A DNA stretch of 64,000 bases from Erythrocercus mccallii (Eukaryota > Chordata > Aves > Passeriformes > Dicruridae). Below are positions 11,606-24,061 of the stretch, one piece after another. The stretch covers positions 304,062 to 368,061 of the forward strand of contig VZRG01000440.1 in assembly GCA_013397435.1 (NCBI GenBank). The letters run 5' to 3'. The translations under genes were made by a program, and so were the position numbers. How positions within the stretch are numbered: position 1 is the first letter of the stretch; every line of letters begins with the position of its first letter. Below the pieces are notes generated by a model. The model did no database searches, was not told the DNA's origin, and saw only the letters and a list, made by a program, of their open reading frames with translations.

Positions 11606-13500
11606 TGGGAATCACAAAATCACAGAATCACCGATTCACTTGGTTGGAAGAGACCTTCGAGATCATCAAGTCCAACCTATGCCCTAACATCGCAACTAAA
11701 CCATGGCACAGAGTGCTACATCCAATCTTTTTTTAAACACATACAGGGGTGGAGACTCCACCACCTCCCTGGGCAGACTTTCCAGTACTTTATCACTCTT
11801 TCTGTAAAAAAGCCTTTTTCCTAATATCCAACCTATATTTCCCCTGGTACAGCTTGAGACTGTGTCCTCTCGTTCTGTCAGTTCTGGAGAAAGAGATCAG
11901 CCCCCACCTGGCTACAGCCACCTTTCAGGGAGTTGTAGAGAGCGATAAGGTCACCTCTGAGTTTCCTTTTCTCCAGGCTAAATATCCCCAGTGCCCTCAG
12001 TCGTTCCTCACTCCAAGCCCCTCTCCAGCCTTGTTGCCTCCTCTGGATGTGCTCAAGCATCTCAACGTTCTTCCCAAACTGAGGGGCCCAGAGATGGACA
12101 CAGCACTCAAGGTGTGACCTCACCACCGCTGATTACAGGGGAAGAATGACCTCCCTGCTCCTGCTGACCACACCATTCCTGATCCAGGCCAGGATGCCAC
12201 TGGCCTTCCTGGCCACCAGGGTACACTGCTGGCTCATGTTCAGCATGCCCAGGTCTCTTTCAGCCTGGGCACTGCCACACTGTCCCCAGCCTATGGCATT
12301 GCAGGGGTTGTTGTGGCCAAAATGCAGGACTTGGCACTTGGACTTATTAAAGTTCATCTTATTGGACTCTGCCCATCCATTCAACTGTTCCAGGTTTCTC
12401 TGCAGGGCTCTTCTTCTTTCCAACTGATTGACACACACTCCCAGCTTAGTGTCATCTGCAAACTTACTAATGAAAGACTCAATACCCTCATCCATGTCAT
12501 CAATAAAAATATTGAACAGAACTGGCCCCAGCACAGACCCCTGAGGGACACCACTGGTGACTGTTCCCAGCTGGATGCAGCACCATTCACCACCACTCTC
12601 TGGGCTCAGCCATCCAGCCAGTTCCTAACCCAGCACAGAGTGCTCCTGCCCAACCTGTGGGCTGCCAGCTTTTCCAGGAGTGTGCTGTGGGAGACAGTGT
12701 CAAAGGCCTTGCTGAAGTACTGTTGTTGTCCTTGGGCTGACCCCCAGGCTAGCTCCGGTCCAAGGGCAGCGACAGAATTAGCGAGTCCTTCTGTAACCGC
12801 CTGTTGATACCTAACAGCTACGAGACGCTTCGGCAGAGGAAAAAGGCAAGGACTCTCTGAGAGTGGAGAACAAGGGTTGTTTACTCCCAAGCTCCTGCTC
12901 GGAGACAGCAAGGAGTTGGTGCTGTCATTAGGTTATAAAGGGCAGCTCTCAGGGCGGAGACAAGGATCTCAGGGCCAATCAGGGTAGAGCAGGGGACTGA
13001 TCAGGAATGGGGTGATTCAGGTAGCGACCAACCAGGGGTGTGGGGTGATGTGGCACCATCCTGCCTGCCAATCACCTGTCCCATCACCTCAGGACTCTGC
13101 TGACCAATCGGCCAGAGGGACCAAGTGATGGACAGACAGGGGCACGAGGTTAGGAGCGGGAAAAACGTGAGGCAAGGTGGTAAACAAGGAGGGGCAGGGA
13201 ATTGTGAGGGATGAGAACAAAGGGATTTAACTGGGGTACATAGAACTTCATAAAAAATACAGAAAACTTTGAATAAAATACAGGGAACATATTAAACAAA
13301 TGCCAACCGGGCTAAACTGTGTGCCATGCACTGCCACAAAGTACAGATAGACAACATCCACAGCCCTTCCTGCAACCACCAGGCAGGTCACCTGGTCATA
13401 AAAGGAGTCCGGGTTGGTCAAACACGACCTGCCCCTCCTAAACCCATGCTGGCTGGGTCTGATACCCTGGCCATCCTGTAAGTGCTGCACATATGTGTCT
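11606..13500 (-). mobile_element. CR1 LINE, 5'-truncated, interrupted by a solo LTR
   Basis: Its 3' end is at the low coordinate, with the CR1 tail (complement of CACAAAATCACAGAATC repeats and the TTGGTTGGAAGAGACCTT block). On the - strand the remnant reverse transcriptase reads FNIFIDDMDEGIESFISKFA followed by DDTKLG at 12133-12534, and FSKAFDTVSHSTLLEKLAAH near 12606-12720. The F-ADD motif is RT motif C. The CR1 copy resumes at 13345 after the inserted LTR (PCR-like continuity of the tract encoding HGFRRGRSCLTN) and fades near 13500. It is not full length and not coding-competent. It lies in a LOXHD1 intron, antisense to the gene. Confidence 0.93.
12721..13338 (-). mobile_element. Solo LTR of an avian endogenous retrovirus, nested in CR1
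   Basis: The 618-bp block begins TGTTGTTGTCC and ends CTGCCACA on the + strand, giving TG...CA termini in both orientations. It is flanked by a perfect 6-bp direct repeat AAGTAC (12715-12720 and 13339-13344). It interrupts the CR1 reading, so it inserted after the CR1. Orientation is - because its complement parallels the + strand LTR at 16690 (shared tracts around GATTGGCCGG, CCACATCACC, CTCAAAGAGTCC-like and GGAGCTAGCC). No internal retroviral genes are present. Confidence 0.85.
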
Positions 13501-14634
13501 AGTTAAACCATTTTCTTCTGTTTTAAAACAACTGACATGTATTGTTTTCACTGGACTAAGTACAAATTTGAAAGTCTTAAAAATGCTCAAAGCCTAGCTA
13601 GTATATTTTAATGGCAGTTTTCAGAAAATGACTGATTTACGCTTAATGAGGGACTAAATCACTGATTAAAAAAAGGCAGGTGCATAAGTCATAATGGCAT
13701 GAATCACAAAGAGAAAATGCAGGGGTTTTTTAAGCTTTCTTCAAGCCCCATTTCTGCCCCTGAAGCCATATTTCATTTCATCATTGTATTTAAAAATGAT
13801 AACATCTTCCTTTGTTCAGATTACATTTTATAAAATATGTAGAAAAGACTTCTCATACATTATACTCTGTGAACAGAAGTCTTAGTTAAAATATTTAAAA
13901 CTTTTTGCATGTACTATCTTACTGGAGGCTAGACTGCAAATGGAAATATATCTTAAGAGTCTGTTATAACATTTAATTCTTCACAGAACCCATTAAAAAT
14001 CTTTTGTCATGCTGCCTCAAGGAATATGTATTGTATAACTCATCAGACAAAAGTCATGGCAAGCCATCCTTTGTTGTGAAGAATAATAACAATACATATT
14101 TGTATAAATAGCTGAGCCATTTCTGCTGAACATATTAAATTATGTTGGCCATAATTCTCAAAATATGAGATTAAAACACAATTCAGCTCATCCAGAATAA
14201 AAAGTGATTTTCATTGTCTGTTATGTCTGTGTTTTTTCCTTGGTAAAATGTTAGAGTTGATAAATACTAACTCAATTTAAGACCTATAATTCCTACAAGA
14301 ACTCCTGGGTTTGATTACAAAGCATGATAAAATTGGTCTGAGTCTTTCAAGTGATTCCAGAAACCAGAAGTAGGATGTTTTCTCCTTCTGTAATGCAAGC
14401 ATGGATTGTTGCATTGATTCATAAAGGACATGTCATACCTAATGTTGTAGTGTGTCCTGTGAGATAGCTAGCAATCTATATGAAACTCAGAAAATTGGTG
14501 TCAATTCCTATAACTTAATTCCTTGGTCTTGAAATTAATCTTGTACCTAAAATATATTGGTTTATAATGTTTGATAATTACATTGCTAATAATCTCATTT
14601 GATAATGTCTTGTATCACTGATTTTTCATGGCAG
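13501..14634 (+). other. LOXHD1 intron, right of CR1
   Basis: AT-rich, no recognised element. Ends at the acceptor TTTTTCATGGCAG of the next exon. Confidence 0.5.
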
Positions 14635-14774
14635 AAGTCCTTTACTTGATCAATGTCCATACAGGAATACTCCTTGCATCAGGAACTGATGCAGTTGTAT
14701 TTATCACAGTATTTGGAGAGTGGGGAGATTCCTGCAAAAGGAGACTAGGGCACTCACACTTTGAAAGACGGCAG
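14635..14774 (+). pseudogene. LOXHD1: LOXHD1 exon: N-terminal half of PLAT 3, donor site lost
   Basis: After acceptor TTTTTCATGGCAG, the two leading bases complete a codon from the exon at 11318. The frame then reads VLYLINVHTG, ASGTDAVVFITVFGEWGD, CKRRLGHSHFERRQ, a textbook first PLAT exon. The equivalent exons end at F-E-R-G-Q|GT. Here the bases after CAG are ATTAGT, so the GT donor is AT. Phase 0 at this point matches the next exon exactly, which fixes the expected border. Read-through would add intron codons up to a stop at 14916. Confidence 0.92.
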
Positions 14775-16689
14775 ATTAGTACTGAGTCATTTTCCTTACA
14801 TATTTGTTTGATGTATTTAATTTTATTATTTTCTAATATCATATTTCTTTCCAATTATGAAATACAAGCATGGATTTTACACTCTGGTAACCTGTGGAAA
14901 GAATGTGTTGCTTACTAAGTATAGGCATTTTACCTGAATTGAGATTACAATTTAAGAATAGTTTGAGTACCAATGAACTTAAAATCCACAATCAATAAAT
15001 GTTCTTAGAATTGGGAACTAAATCCAATGATATATAAAATTCTATGGCTTAAATTTCACTTGTTTGTGAAGCTGGTATAGAAATATCAGGGCTATTTCCT
15101 GTGACTGCTCCTTTAATTTTTTTTCTAATCTGCCCAGATACAGTTGAAAGAAATATTTGTGTTAGCTACTATATGTTAATTAATTCATTTATCTGCAAAA
15201 TTGCAAACATGTAAACCTGCTTGTAAATATATTTGTCTGCTCAAGGTAAATCCTTGGAGAGATTTCCTGGTCAACCTTTGCTTATTACCATATTAATGAT
15301 TAGTTCTACACAACATGTTCACCCATACGCTGAACTCAGAGCACTTGATCAATCCACCCTGAACAATAACTCAGAATCCTCTGTATGTTTTCATACTGTT
15401 TCTTATGCTCTGTCATGCCTGAGATGCAGTAGCTTTCCTAGGCAACCTATTTGTTCCACTGCTTTACTAGCCTTGCACTTAACAATTCCTCCTCCACTAG
15501 ATTTATTACGTCTTCTTGAGCCTAGAAACTTAGAAACCAGCCATACCATTTTGTTCCAGAGTCATATTCTAGTCATTGGTACTTTTTCTTCCATGAATTT
15601 GTATAAATTCTTCTATAGATATGTGATAAATGTCCATAGTTTCCTGTGACAATTTGATTGCACTTGATCTGCTACCTGAGTAAAACTAAACTTTCACATC
15701 TAGTTAAATCTCATTGCACATCTTTTTTTTTGGAAGATACAGTGAATTTTTCTTTCCATGTCACCTTCTCTTTGCTTCTCCCTTGCTTTATAGACCTCTA
15801 CCCTCTATGCACTCGTATTGCTGCATTTTTTGCAAAATGTCTTTTTAAATCTTCCTTCTTAGAGTTTTCTATATGTTGTTCTGACTCTTCAATAATGCTT
15901 CCTGTTTTTAAAGATTTTTTTTTTTTTGAATCCTGCTGTCTTAGTCCAAACATTATAGGAAGAGCTTTATGATGTTGATTGTTTGGATGATATTATCAAA
16001 AATACAGGTTAATCCTAGGCATTTTTGAGGGTAAATGTTTATGGACAATTAGAAGGGTTAATCAAAAGTGTAAAGGCACATAGGCAGTGACATAATCTGG
16101 AAAAGAAGTCTAAAAATAAATATTTCACATGGTATTTCATACATGGATGTTAATACAGAGTCAGTGATGCGGCTGATAGTGATAAAGACATCAGAGCCAC
16201 TGTGTTGAGCAGCACAGTGCTGAGCGTCTTCCCAAGCAGTTCCCTTCTTTTCAGGGAGCAGTTTTTGTGCTGTAGACAATGAAAATCTTCTTCAGCTTAG
16301 GTATTTTGTGTATTCACATTCTTCATTGTTCGATAGGCTCCTGGGAAAGGGTTGAGCAGTTGGATGGCAAAATGTTCTGACCATACTGAGCTATTTAAGA
16401 TAATAAATATTAAAGGTGGTGGCAGAAACTGCAGAAGAACCTCATAGAGAGTGAATGGGTAATAAAACGGCAGATTAAATTCTTTGTAGCTAAATGAAAA
16501 GCAGTGGCTGTGAGGGGGAATAACCCCTTAAATTTGCATGCAAAATGATTGTCTCTGAAATATTAAAGTAGTAGGATGTCATCTCAGCAGAAGCAAAACA
16601 AAAGGAAAACAGAACAAATAAAATATTTAGAAAGTACTAAAAAACCCCAAAAAACCTCCCAACCAAACAAAAACAGCCAAAAAAACCCC
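14775..16689 (+). other. LOXHD1 intron
   Basis: A 138-codon open frame at 15233-15649 and a 104-codon frame at 15658-15972 have no recognised domain and are probably chance or old repeat. An A-rich tract with repeated AAAACCCC-like units occupies about 16600-16689, just before the LTR. Confidence 0.45.
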
Positions 16690-17354
16690 TGTTGTGGTGT
16701 GGGTTTTGGTTCATTTTTGTTGGAATGTTCTGTGTTTTTAAGTTCCCCAGTTTTTCTGTAAGTTTCATGTTCATTTATGTGATGAGTTGTATGTACCCCT
16801 ATGTTCGCAGCGCCAGTTCTCAGCCGCCCTCAGTTTTCCCGCCCTCAGTTGTTTACCTCACCCCCTCACATGTTTCCCGCCCCTGTCCATGTGCCTCCTG
16901 TCTGTCTGTCATCTGGCCCTGTTGTCCCATTGGCCTCTGGTCGTGAGGCGATGGGCCGGGTGATTGGCCGGCAGGAGGTCACCCCACATCACCGCATTTC
17001 CCTGGTCCCGGGACTGGTCAAGGTTATAGCCACCCCCTTTATGTCATCCCCTAATCCCTCTGCCCGTTGGTTGTCCCCTGTTCTCCGCCCCTAGCCCAGG
17101 TTGTTAAATACCCCCTGTTTCTGTTGTTCATTGCTCTTTGAGTTCTGGTCTCCCACTTGTGGGCGTCCAGGCGAATAAAGCTTCCCTTATTCGAAACACT
17201 CAAAGAGTCCAAGTTTCTCTTCCCCTCCTACAAGTTCTTCTGGGCCAGTTCAAAGGCGTTGCTGTCGCAAGAACCCATGAGCAGGTCCGACCCTGCTGCT
17301 CCTGTGGCTGCCCCCTGAGGAGTCGGAGCTAGCCGGCAGCCAAGAGCGGCCACA
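16690..17354 (+). mobile_element. Solo LTR, same family as 12721-13338, opposite orientation
   Basis: A GC-richer island of about 665 bp starting TGTTGTGG and ending GGCCACA, flanked by ACCCC on both sides (16685-16689, 17355-17359). It carries LTR-like signals: CCAATGGG/ATTGGCC boxes, a TTAAATA box near 17103, and the poly(A) signal AATAAAG at about 17175. It shares blocks with the nested LTR at 12721. The target duplication borders an A/C-rich tract, so the left border is slightly less sure. No retroviral coding region. Confidence 0.8.
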
Positions 17355-19833
17355 ACCCCCCAGCCACTTCAAGGTAGAAAACACAGTCATACCTCCAAAG
17401 ATGTTCACTAGTGCAGATGCATAATGGATGCTGTGTTTTGTTGATTCACTTGTCTTAAAAAGTGCAAGAAGAATGTCAAGTGATATGAAATATCTTCCAT
17501 TTCACAATGGAAAGCACGAAGAACAATGAAGCAAACAAGTATGTTTAGTCTGGAAAAGAGATGATGAAAGGAAAGGTGAGAGAGATAAGAAATATAAAAT
17601 GGCATAGAGAAAATGAACATTTCTATTTCCTCGTGAAATACAAGAGCTCAAGAACATTGAATGTAATGTGCAGGTGGCAGATTCAAAAAAAAGGAGGTGG
17701 CTTTTTTGCTCCATGTGTAATTAATACATTTTACTTTCTGGCACAAGATGTTGCAGATGGTAAAAGACATATTGGTGCAAAAAGCCATTGCACATTGTCA
17801 TGGAAGACAACTTTACACTGAGGCTGTTTCGTGCAAAGACAATCTCTGGCTCAGGCAATCTCTGAACCACAAATTGCAAAAGGCTGAGAGACTTTATATT
17901 CAAGAAGCATCTCTGTATATTTGCCCTGTTTTTCAACTCTTCCCTAGAAATCTGTTACTGGTAGCTGTTGGCAACACTATAGTGGACTAGATGGATCTGA
18001 TTTTAAAATACTACTACCAGTCTTACGTTCTTTTTACATAGAAGTTCGTCCATAAAAAAGTTTGAATGGTGTTTTAGTGGGAGTTTCTAAGAATAGTAGG
18101 TGAAAGGAAGGAATGTAAAGATTAAGCTGTCTTGAGAGACAAGATTATGTCAGCAATATCCCTGAAGAAAACAAAGTTAAGGAAACTTGAGATACAAAAA
18201 AAGAATCTCTCTTGATTAATGAAGACCATGAATATAAGGAAGAGCTAGGAAGACAAAAAAAATCAACCAAGTGTAAGAAAACAGAGTAAAATGGGTTTGT
18301 AAAACAGTTTAAATAAAATCCTTTTGGCTTTCATTAATTGTACTTCCAGTAGTGTGTTTAATGTTGTTGCAAATGTCTTTGTACTGAAGGGGATAAAAGA
18401 AATACAATGACATCAACCAAAAGTACATTCTTACTAATGCTGAGGGAGTAGGCAATTTAATGTATTATTATGAGAATTCATTGATAACAATGGGTGATTA
18501 TGACCACTGTTGTCTAATGAATGTTAATTATTATCACAAAGAATGAAACTAATGATAGGTCCCTTTCTCAATTAGAGTTAGCTGTGAAGGAACATGAATA
18601 TTAGCAATACAGCTATTTCCTCTGAGTCAAAGGTCATGTAGACTGACAGGAAAATTATATTTGGCTTGGAACTACAAAGAATAAAATTAAAAAGCAACGA
18701 GTGCTCCCAAAAAGTTATTTGCAAGATGTTCCTCTCAGCTAGATCTTATTTTGGGCTTCATATACTTAAATGCAGGGGTATACCTTGCCATGGTAACTGC
18801 TTGAGGATATCGTGGATATAACAAGGTATGAATGTTGGAAGTCCTAAGGCTGTGATAGGAATAATAACTTAGGTGTTTTCTTTTTCTGATCACATTGTGG
18901 AGAATAGTCTGACACAGACAGGCGAATGGACCAGATGACATAATTCGTTATAAAAATCATCTCTTCCTTCATTGCTTTCTGGTCCTCATGCTTTTTCCTG
19001 CCTGGTGGCAAACTGGTTGGCAACAAATAAAAATTATAGCGTCTGTTTCTACTATCCATCTGGGGTTTTTTTAATGTCACCCACACACATGCCCATGTAT
19101 CTACCCACCCACTTATATTATCTTGCACAGAACACATTCATTCTCTCACTCACATAATTTATTCATCCCAACATGCATTAGTGCAGTTGCCATTTAGCTT
19201 TTGTTTACTGGTAGCCGTAGCAATATTTAAACAGATGTCTATTTACATCCGAGGAGCACATCAATTCTTGCCTGTATGCGTGCACAGCCTTAGTTATAGT
19301 TTCTAATGTCAGTATCTTCCTTTGTTTGCATAGTCGTCAACAGTATTTCTGTTCAGAGCTGAATAATACGACATTTCCTATTTGAATAATAGGGTGTCTT
19401 AGAATGTAAAATACTTGGAAATGTTTAAAATAAAATTCCTTATCTAAACAAAAATTAAAGTTACCAGGTCTATCCTGATTCTTGAAGTACTCCCTTTGTT
19501 TCAGCCATGAGGGATTAGATGAACTTCAATTTTCATGAGCTTTCTCCAGGTTTTTCAATCAGAGGTTTCTTTCTACCTGAAACAGGGGAATGTTTTTGTA
19601 ATAAAACCTGAGTAGCAGTAATCATGAAGAAGAAAAAATGTATATATTCAACAATCCACATAGTTTCTGAACAGGTTCTCCAAATATGAATGTCAACCTA
19701 TAACATTTTTCCTTATTTTCAGAAAAAGATGCTCCAACAATGAAAGGAATCTGTCTTTCCAGATGCAAACTTCTCAAAGACAAAATATATATGGTCTAAT
19801 CAATGTGCAATTCTTTTTGCTCTATCTTCTCAG
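17355..19833 (+). other. LOXHD1 intron
   Basis: No exon, RNA gene or recognisable repeat. Several overlapping short open frames on both strands around 17400-18000 and 18735-19157 lack domain features. Confidence 0.5.
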
Positions 19834-20086
19834 GTTTCCATCTCTGAAATGATAGCAGTAGACCTTGGACAGTTAAGCAGAGTGTTTGTTGAGCACCACA
19901 ATGTGGGTTATGGAGCCGGATGATACCTTGACCATATTGTCATCCATGAATCAGGCAAGACTGATGAACAATATGTATTTCTTTGCCAGCAGTGGTTAGA
20001 CAGTGGAGTTGGTGATGCACAGATGGAACGTACACTGAAACTTCTTGGAAAAGTCAGGAACGGAATGTTGACAGGAAAGATTTATG
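19834..20086 (+). pseudogene. LOXHD1: LOXHD1 exon: remainder of PLAT 3, with in-frame TGA
   Basis: The acceptor is TCTATCTTCTCAG and the donor TATG|GTAAGG. Phase 0 reads VSISEMIAVDLGQLSRVFVE, HHNVGYGAG, TGA (19921-19923), YLDHIVIHESGKTDEQYVF, LCQQWLDSGVGDAQMERTL, then VRNGMLTGKIY. The TGA sits where PLAT repeats carry the Trp of G-x-G-W-Y/F-L, so a one-base TGG to TGA change is the simplest explanation. The rest of the 253-base exon is open and ends in phase 1, matching the next exon. Confidence 0.95.
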
Positions 20087-21399
20087 GTAAGGTCCAAAAT
20101 CCTCAAAACTCCTTCCAGCTTTTGTTTTCATTGTAATTCATAATATTTTTAAGGCTAAAACCAAACTACAGAAACAATATAGCTTGAATGTGAACTGCCT
20201 CTCTCACACCAATTGTCTCTCCAAACACTTTCCTGAGATGGTAAATACGATTACAATGCTCAGGGAAGAAAAACTAGACCATAAGGGAGATACTAAGTGA
20301 CAGAGGCAATGAAGGTACTATGATTTTAGTTGAGGTTAGAAAAAAAGCTGAAGCAGAAAGAAGTAGGTTGCTCCATATGGTATTCAATGCAGAGCAGAAG
20401 GCTCCTGCAACAGTGATGAAATCACAAGAAGAGATACAAAAACTCTTTTAGCAGAATGCAATTTTCCCTTATGTTCATATATTTTCAGAAAGCATTTGCT
20501 TTTATTTGCAGTTTTCTTTTTTACTTATATCAATGGCACAAGTTCTTGCAAACAGTTAGTTGACCCGAACTCAATATTCTATTCAAACTGTTTAATTAAT
20601 AAACAACCAAAATTCAGAAACAACTTCGACACTGCAAACATGCTTTGCCAGGATACTGGCTTTTTTAGCTCTCTCATGTGTCTCTTTTGAAGAGGTGTAA
20701 AAGGCTGGTTTGGGTCCATTTATGAAAACTGAATCAGAACTGATAGACCAAGCTATGTAAAGTATAACTAATCTGAAGGTGTGAATTTGCATTCTGTATC
20801 AGACATTTTGTAAACCAATCTCTATTAACTTCCATGATCTTGCATATTTCTTTTCAAGTTCAGAGAATTTTATGCTATGCATAGTTGCAGACAAAACTAA
20901 TAGATTATATCTTCATATTTAGCCATCTATAGTTAGTCCACTCTTGAATACATCATCATCTAAGAAAACAGAAATAATGTTACTGACATAACAGAAGAAC
21001 AGAAAACTATGGAAATATAAGCATAGTATGAGCAGCTAGAGTAGTGACAGCTTCAGAACAAGAAATAGCTGTATTTCACCACTGTGAGTATTCTAGGTCT
21101 CTTTAAGTAGATTCCATAGGTATCCTACCTAGTCCACAGAGCAAGGCAGGTGTGTCCTGAGAGTGATTCAGAGCAGAAGCCCAAGGTTGGTCAAAGTCTG
21201 TCACATCTTCACTGATAATATCAAAAGGAGAGAAATCTTACCTCCTTGTTTATGCACCTTGATTAATGTCTGAAGATAGCTGTGTAAAAATGATTTCCTT
21301 CCTTGATTTCACACACATACACAGTCCTCAAAAATCTGAGTACAGACTTGCTGATAATTTCATGTCTATGGTTATTAATACTCAGGGCTATATCTATTG
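20087..21399 (+). other. LOXHD1 intron
   Basis: Nothing recognised apart from AT-rich sequence. Confidence 0.45.
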
Positions 21400-22400
21400 A
21401 AAATCATTTTTGGTCAGAATGTACAGTAAATCCAGAAATAATATGACAAGTAAGCAGAGAGCCTATGAAGAATGGATAAATAAAAGACAAATCAGCAAAG
21501 AGCAATACACCTTAGGGGTCAGAAACTGTATGGATACAACGGAACTTACAACATTTCAAGCTAAATCAGATTTTATAAAAGAAGTAAAAAAGATTTATTA
21601 TGGAAAGACTTATTTATGAAAAGAAGCTTCAAAGACGAGTAACTATTCAGGAACAATAGATTTCTGACTGAAGATCATGTAGGTATAATCCCTGAACAAA
21701 TAGAATACCTTGTCTCTCTTTTCATTAAGGGACCATAATGTTGGTCAGGGAAGCAAAAGCACAGTCACCAATGGGAGGAGCTGATTGGAAATCAGAAAAT
21801 CTGAAACACAAATAGCACTTTGAGTTCCATTTACTCAATGACAGTCAGACTAGTTGTTAGTCCAGTGGCAGATATAATACCAAGGATTTAAAACAATTTT
21901 ATGAAGATTTAACATCAGCAAACATAATGCCCCCATCTAAAAGAATAGAAAGCATAATGTAAGTGAATATAAACCTAGTAATTGTTCACATGAAAATCTT
22001 TATAACCGACTTTTGAAAAAGAGAATAGTTGAGATAATAGAGGCAAAGAGGAAATGAGAAGGAATGCACTATGACTTTACTAAAGGTAGACTGTAAAACA
22101 AGGTGATAGTACAGAAATATTTTGCAGTAAGACAATTGTAATGACATTTAATCTGTCTAAATTCCTGTGTTGAATTTTGTTTTCTCTATGGGAAATTATT
22201 AGGTAATCACAAGAAAGTGAAAAGTCGTAGTAAAAGGCAGAATTGTAAAGAGTTGGAGAAGATCAATGAATATATTAATGAAATCTTTTGGTGCTACAAA
22301 GCTGTGAGTGCTATCAGGAGAATAAGAGGTTGCGTGATAAATCTTGAGAACAGAACAAAAGGAATTGAATGGAATTCTGTGCCAAACAGCTTGTATACAA
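21400..22400 (+). mobile_element. Very old, heavily decayed CR1-like LINE fragment
   Basis: The open frame at 21410 reads KQRAYEEWINKRQISKEQYT, and further on YKPSNCSHENLYNRLLKKRI (about 21970-22035) is followed by FTKGR. These match the order of CR1-type ORF2 blocks: a helical segment K-x-Y-x-x-W, then YRPVS-L...LLKKRI, then the FTKGRSC-like motif. Stops and frameshifts are many. It lies in sense orientation to LOXHD1. Borders are approximate and the subfamily is not determined. Confidence 0.55.
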
Positions 22401-23076
22401 TTAAGTGTAAGTTCAACTATCTATTTGAGCCCTCAGTTCTGATACATGGTCCTAATTTTAATTGTTTGGGGTTTTTTTAAGAATTAGGAACAAGTTGTAC
22501 CTAGAGGTCTAAAACTGTATTTGATCTGCATTGCCATGTTTTGTAACAATTTCTGCTACACAAATTCATCAGCAGGAGGACTACGAGAAATACCTGGGTT
22601 TCTTATAAGGTCACAGGATAATTTTGAGGCAGTAATGTGACGTGGCTGTGGGGTTACTGTGACCCTGCAATGTATGTAGGCATTATCAGTCAAAATCAAA
22701 GTGGATTACTGGCTTTACAGAGAAACTGATATTTTACCAGAAATGCCATGTGTAATTGTGGCCACTTGGAACTGGATCAAGCTGGAATAGTTGTAAAGAA
22801 GATATGATAGCTGAGAAAATGGCAGCTCTTTGTTGTGAAAGGGTATTGAAAAAAAGTGATGGATTCAGAATAGCTAATGAAATGCTCAAAATGGACACAA
22901 TAGTGATCTATCAAATTAATGGTGGCTTACACATCAAGGAGGGAAGAGAGTTATTTAAGCTAACAAAGTTGTCGTAAAAATAAATGGGTTTCAGCAGTCC
23001 ACTAATGCCTTTCCCAGAGAATGAAAAGATTTCTGAGAAAAAAACCAAACTAATATTAGATTTTAGCATTGCACTC

Positions 23077-24055
23077 TGTTGGGTTGACCCCGGTTGGATG
23101 CCAGGTGCCCATCAAGGCTGCTCCTCATTCCCCTCCTCAGCTGGACAGAATAGAAAAAACACAGCAAAAGGCTCATAAGTCAAGACAAGGACGTGGAGAG
23201 ATCACTCAGCAGTTACTGCTATGGACCAAACAGACTTGACTAGAGGAAATAAGCTTATATTATTACCAATTAAATTAGAGCAGGATAATGAGAACTAAAC
23301 CCAAATCTAAAGCCACCTTTCCTCCTTCTTCCTGGGCTAAACTTTACTCCCAATTTTCTCTACCTCCTTCCATCCAGTTGTGCAGTGGGATAGGAAATGA
23401 AGGTTGCAGTCGATTTATCACATTGCTCCTTCCTCTTCCACTCTGGCATGGGGTGACAAACTTCTCCAAAGTGAGGCCTTCTGACGGACTGCTGCTCTTT
23501 ATGAACTGCTTCAGCATGGGTTCTTTCCATAGGGTGTAGTCCTTCAGGAGTAAACCTGCTCCAGCACAGGCTCTCTCCATGGGGCCGTAAGGTCCTCCTG
23601 GCAGTCTGTTTCAGTGCAGGCTTCCATGAGGTCACATCCTACTTTGGACATCCTCCTGCTCCATCATGGCATCTCCCATGGATGCAGATGGATCTCTGCT
23701 CCACCGTGGACCTCCATAGGCCACAGGGGCAGAGCTGCCTCATTCACCATGGGCTGCAGGGGAGTCTCTGCTCCTCCTCCTTCTGCACTGACCTGAGGAA
23801 ATGCAGAATTGTTTCTCCTGCATTTCCCCCACTCTTCTCCAGTTACAGTTGTGCAGGTCTTTCCCCCCAACTTCCTTAAATATCTTGTCCCAGAGGTGCT
23901 CTCACCATCACTGATGGCTCAGCCTTGGCCAGGGCTGGGTCTGTCTTGGAGCAAGCAGGCACTGGCTCTGCTGGACAGGGGGAGCTTCTAATGGTTCCTC
24001 TCAGAAGCCATCCCTGAGGCCCCCGTGCTACCAAAACCTGGCTATGCAAACCCCA
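23077..24055 (-). mobile_element. Solo LTR, avian ERVL type
   Basis: Starts TGTTGGGTTGACCCCGGTT and ends GCTATGCAAACCCCA on the + strand. This matches the well-known avian ERVL-type LTR with reiterated tracts of the kind TGCTCCAGCAC and CTCCATGGG, here seen in - orientation. TGCACT flanks both sides (23070-23075, 24056-24061), with one extra C at the left border. No internal genes. All open frames inside it, on both strands, are LTR shadows. Confidence 0.8.
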
Positions 24056-24061
24056 TGCACT

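Noticed and set aside
12146..12807. Long + strand frames (93 and 164 codons)
   Set aside because: Shadows of the - strand CR1 reverse transcriptase.
15233..15649. 138-codon open frame
   Set aside because: Intronic, no recognisable domain, followed by another unrelated frame. May be an old repeat, but I could not name it.
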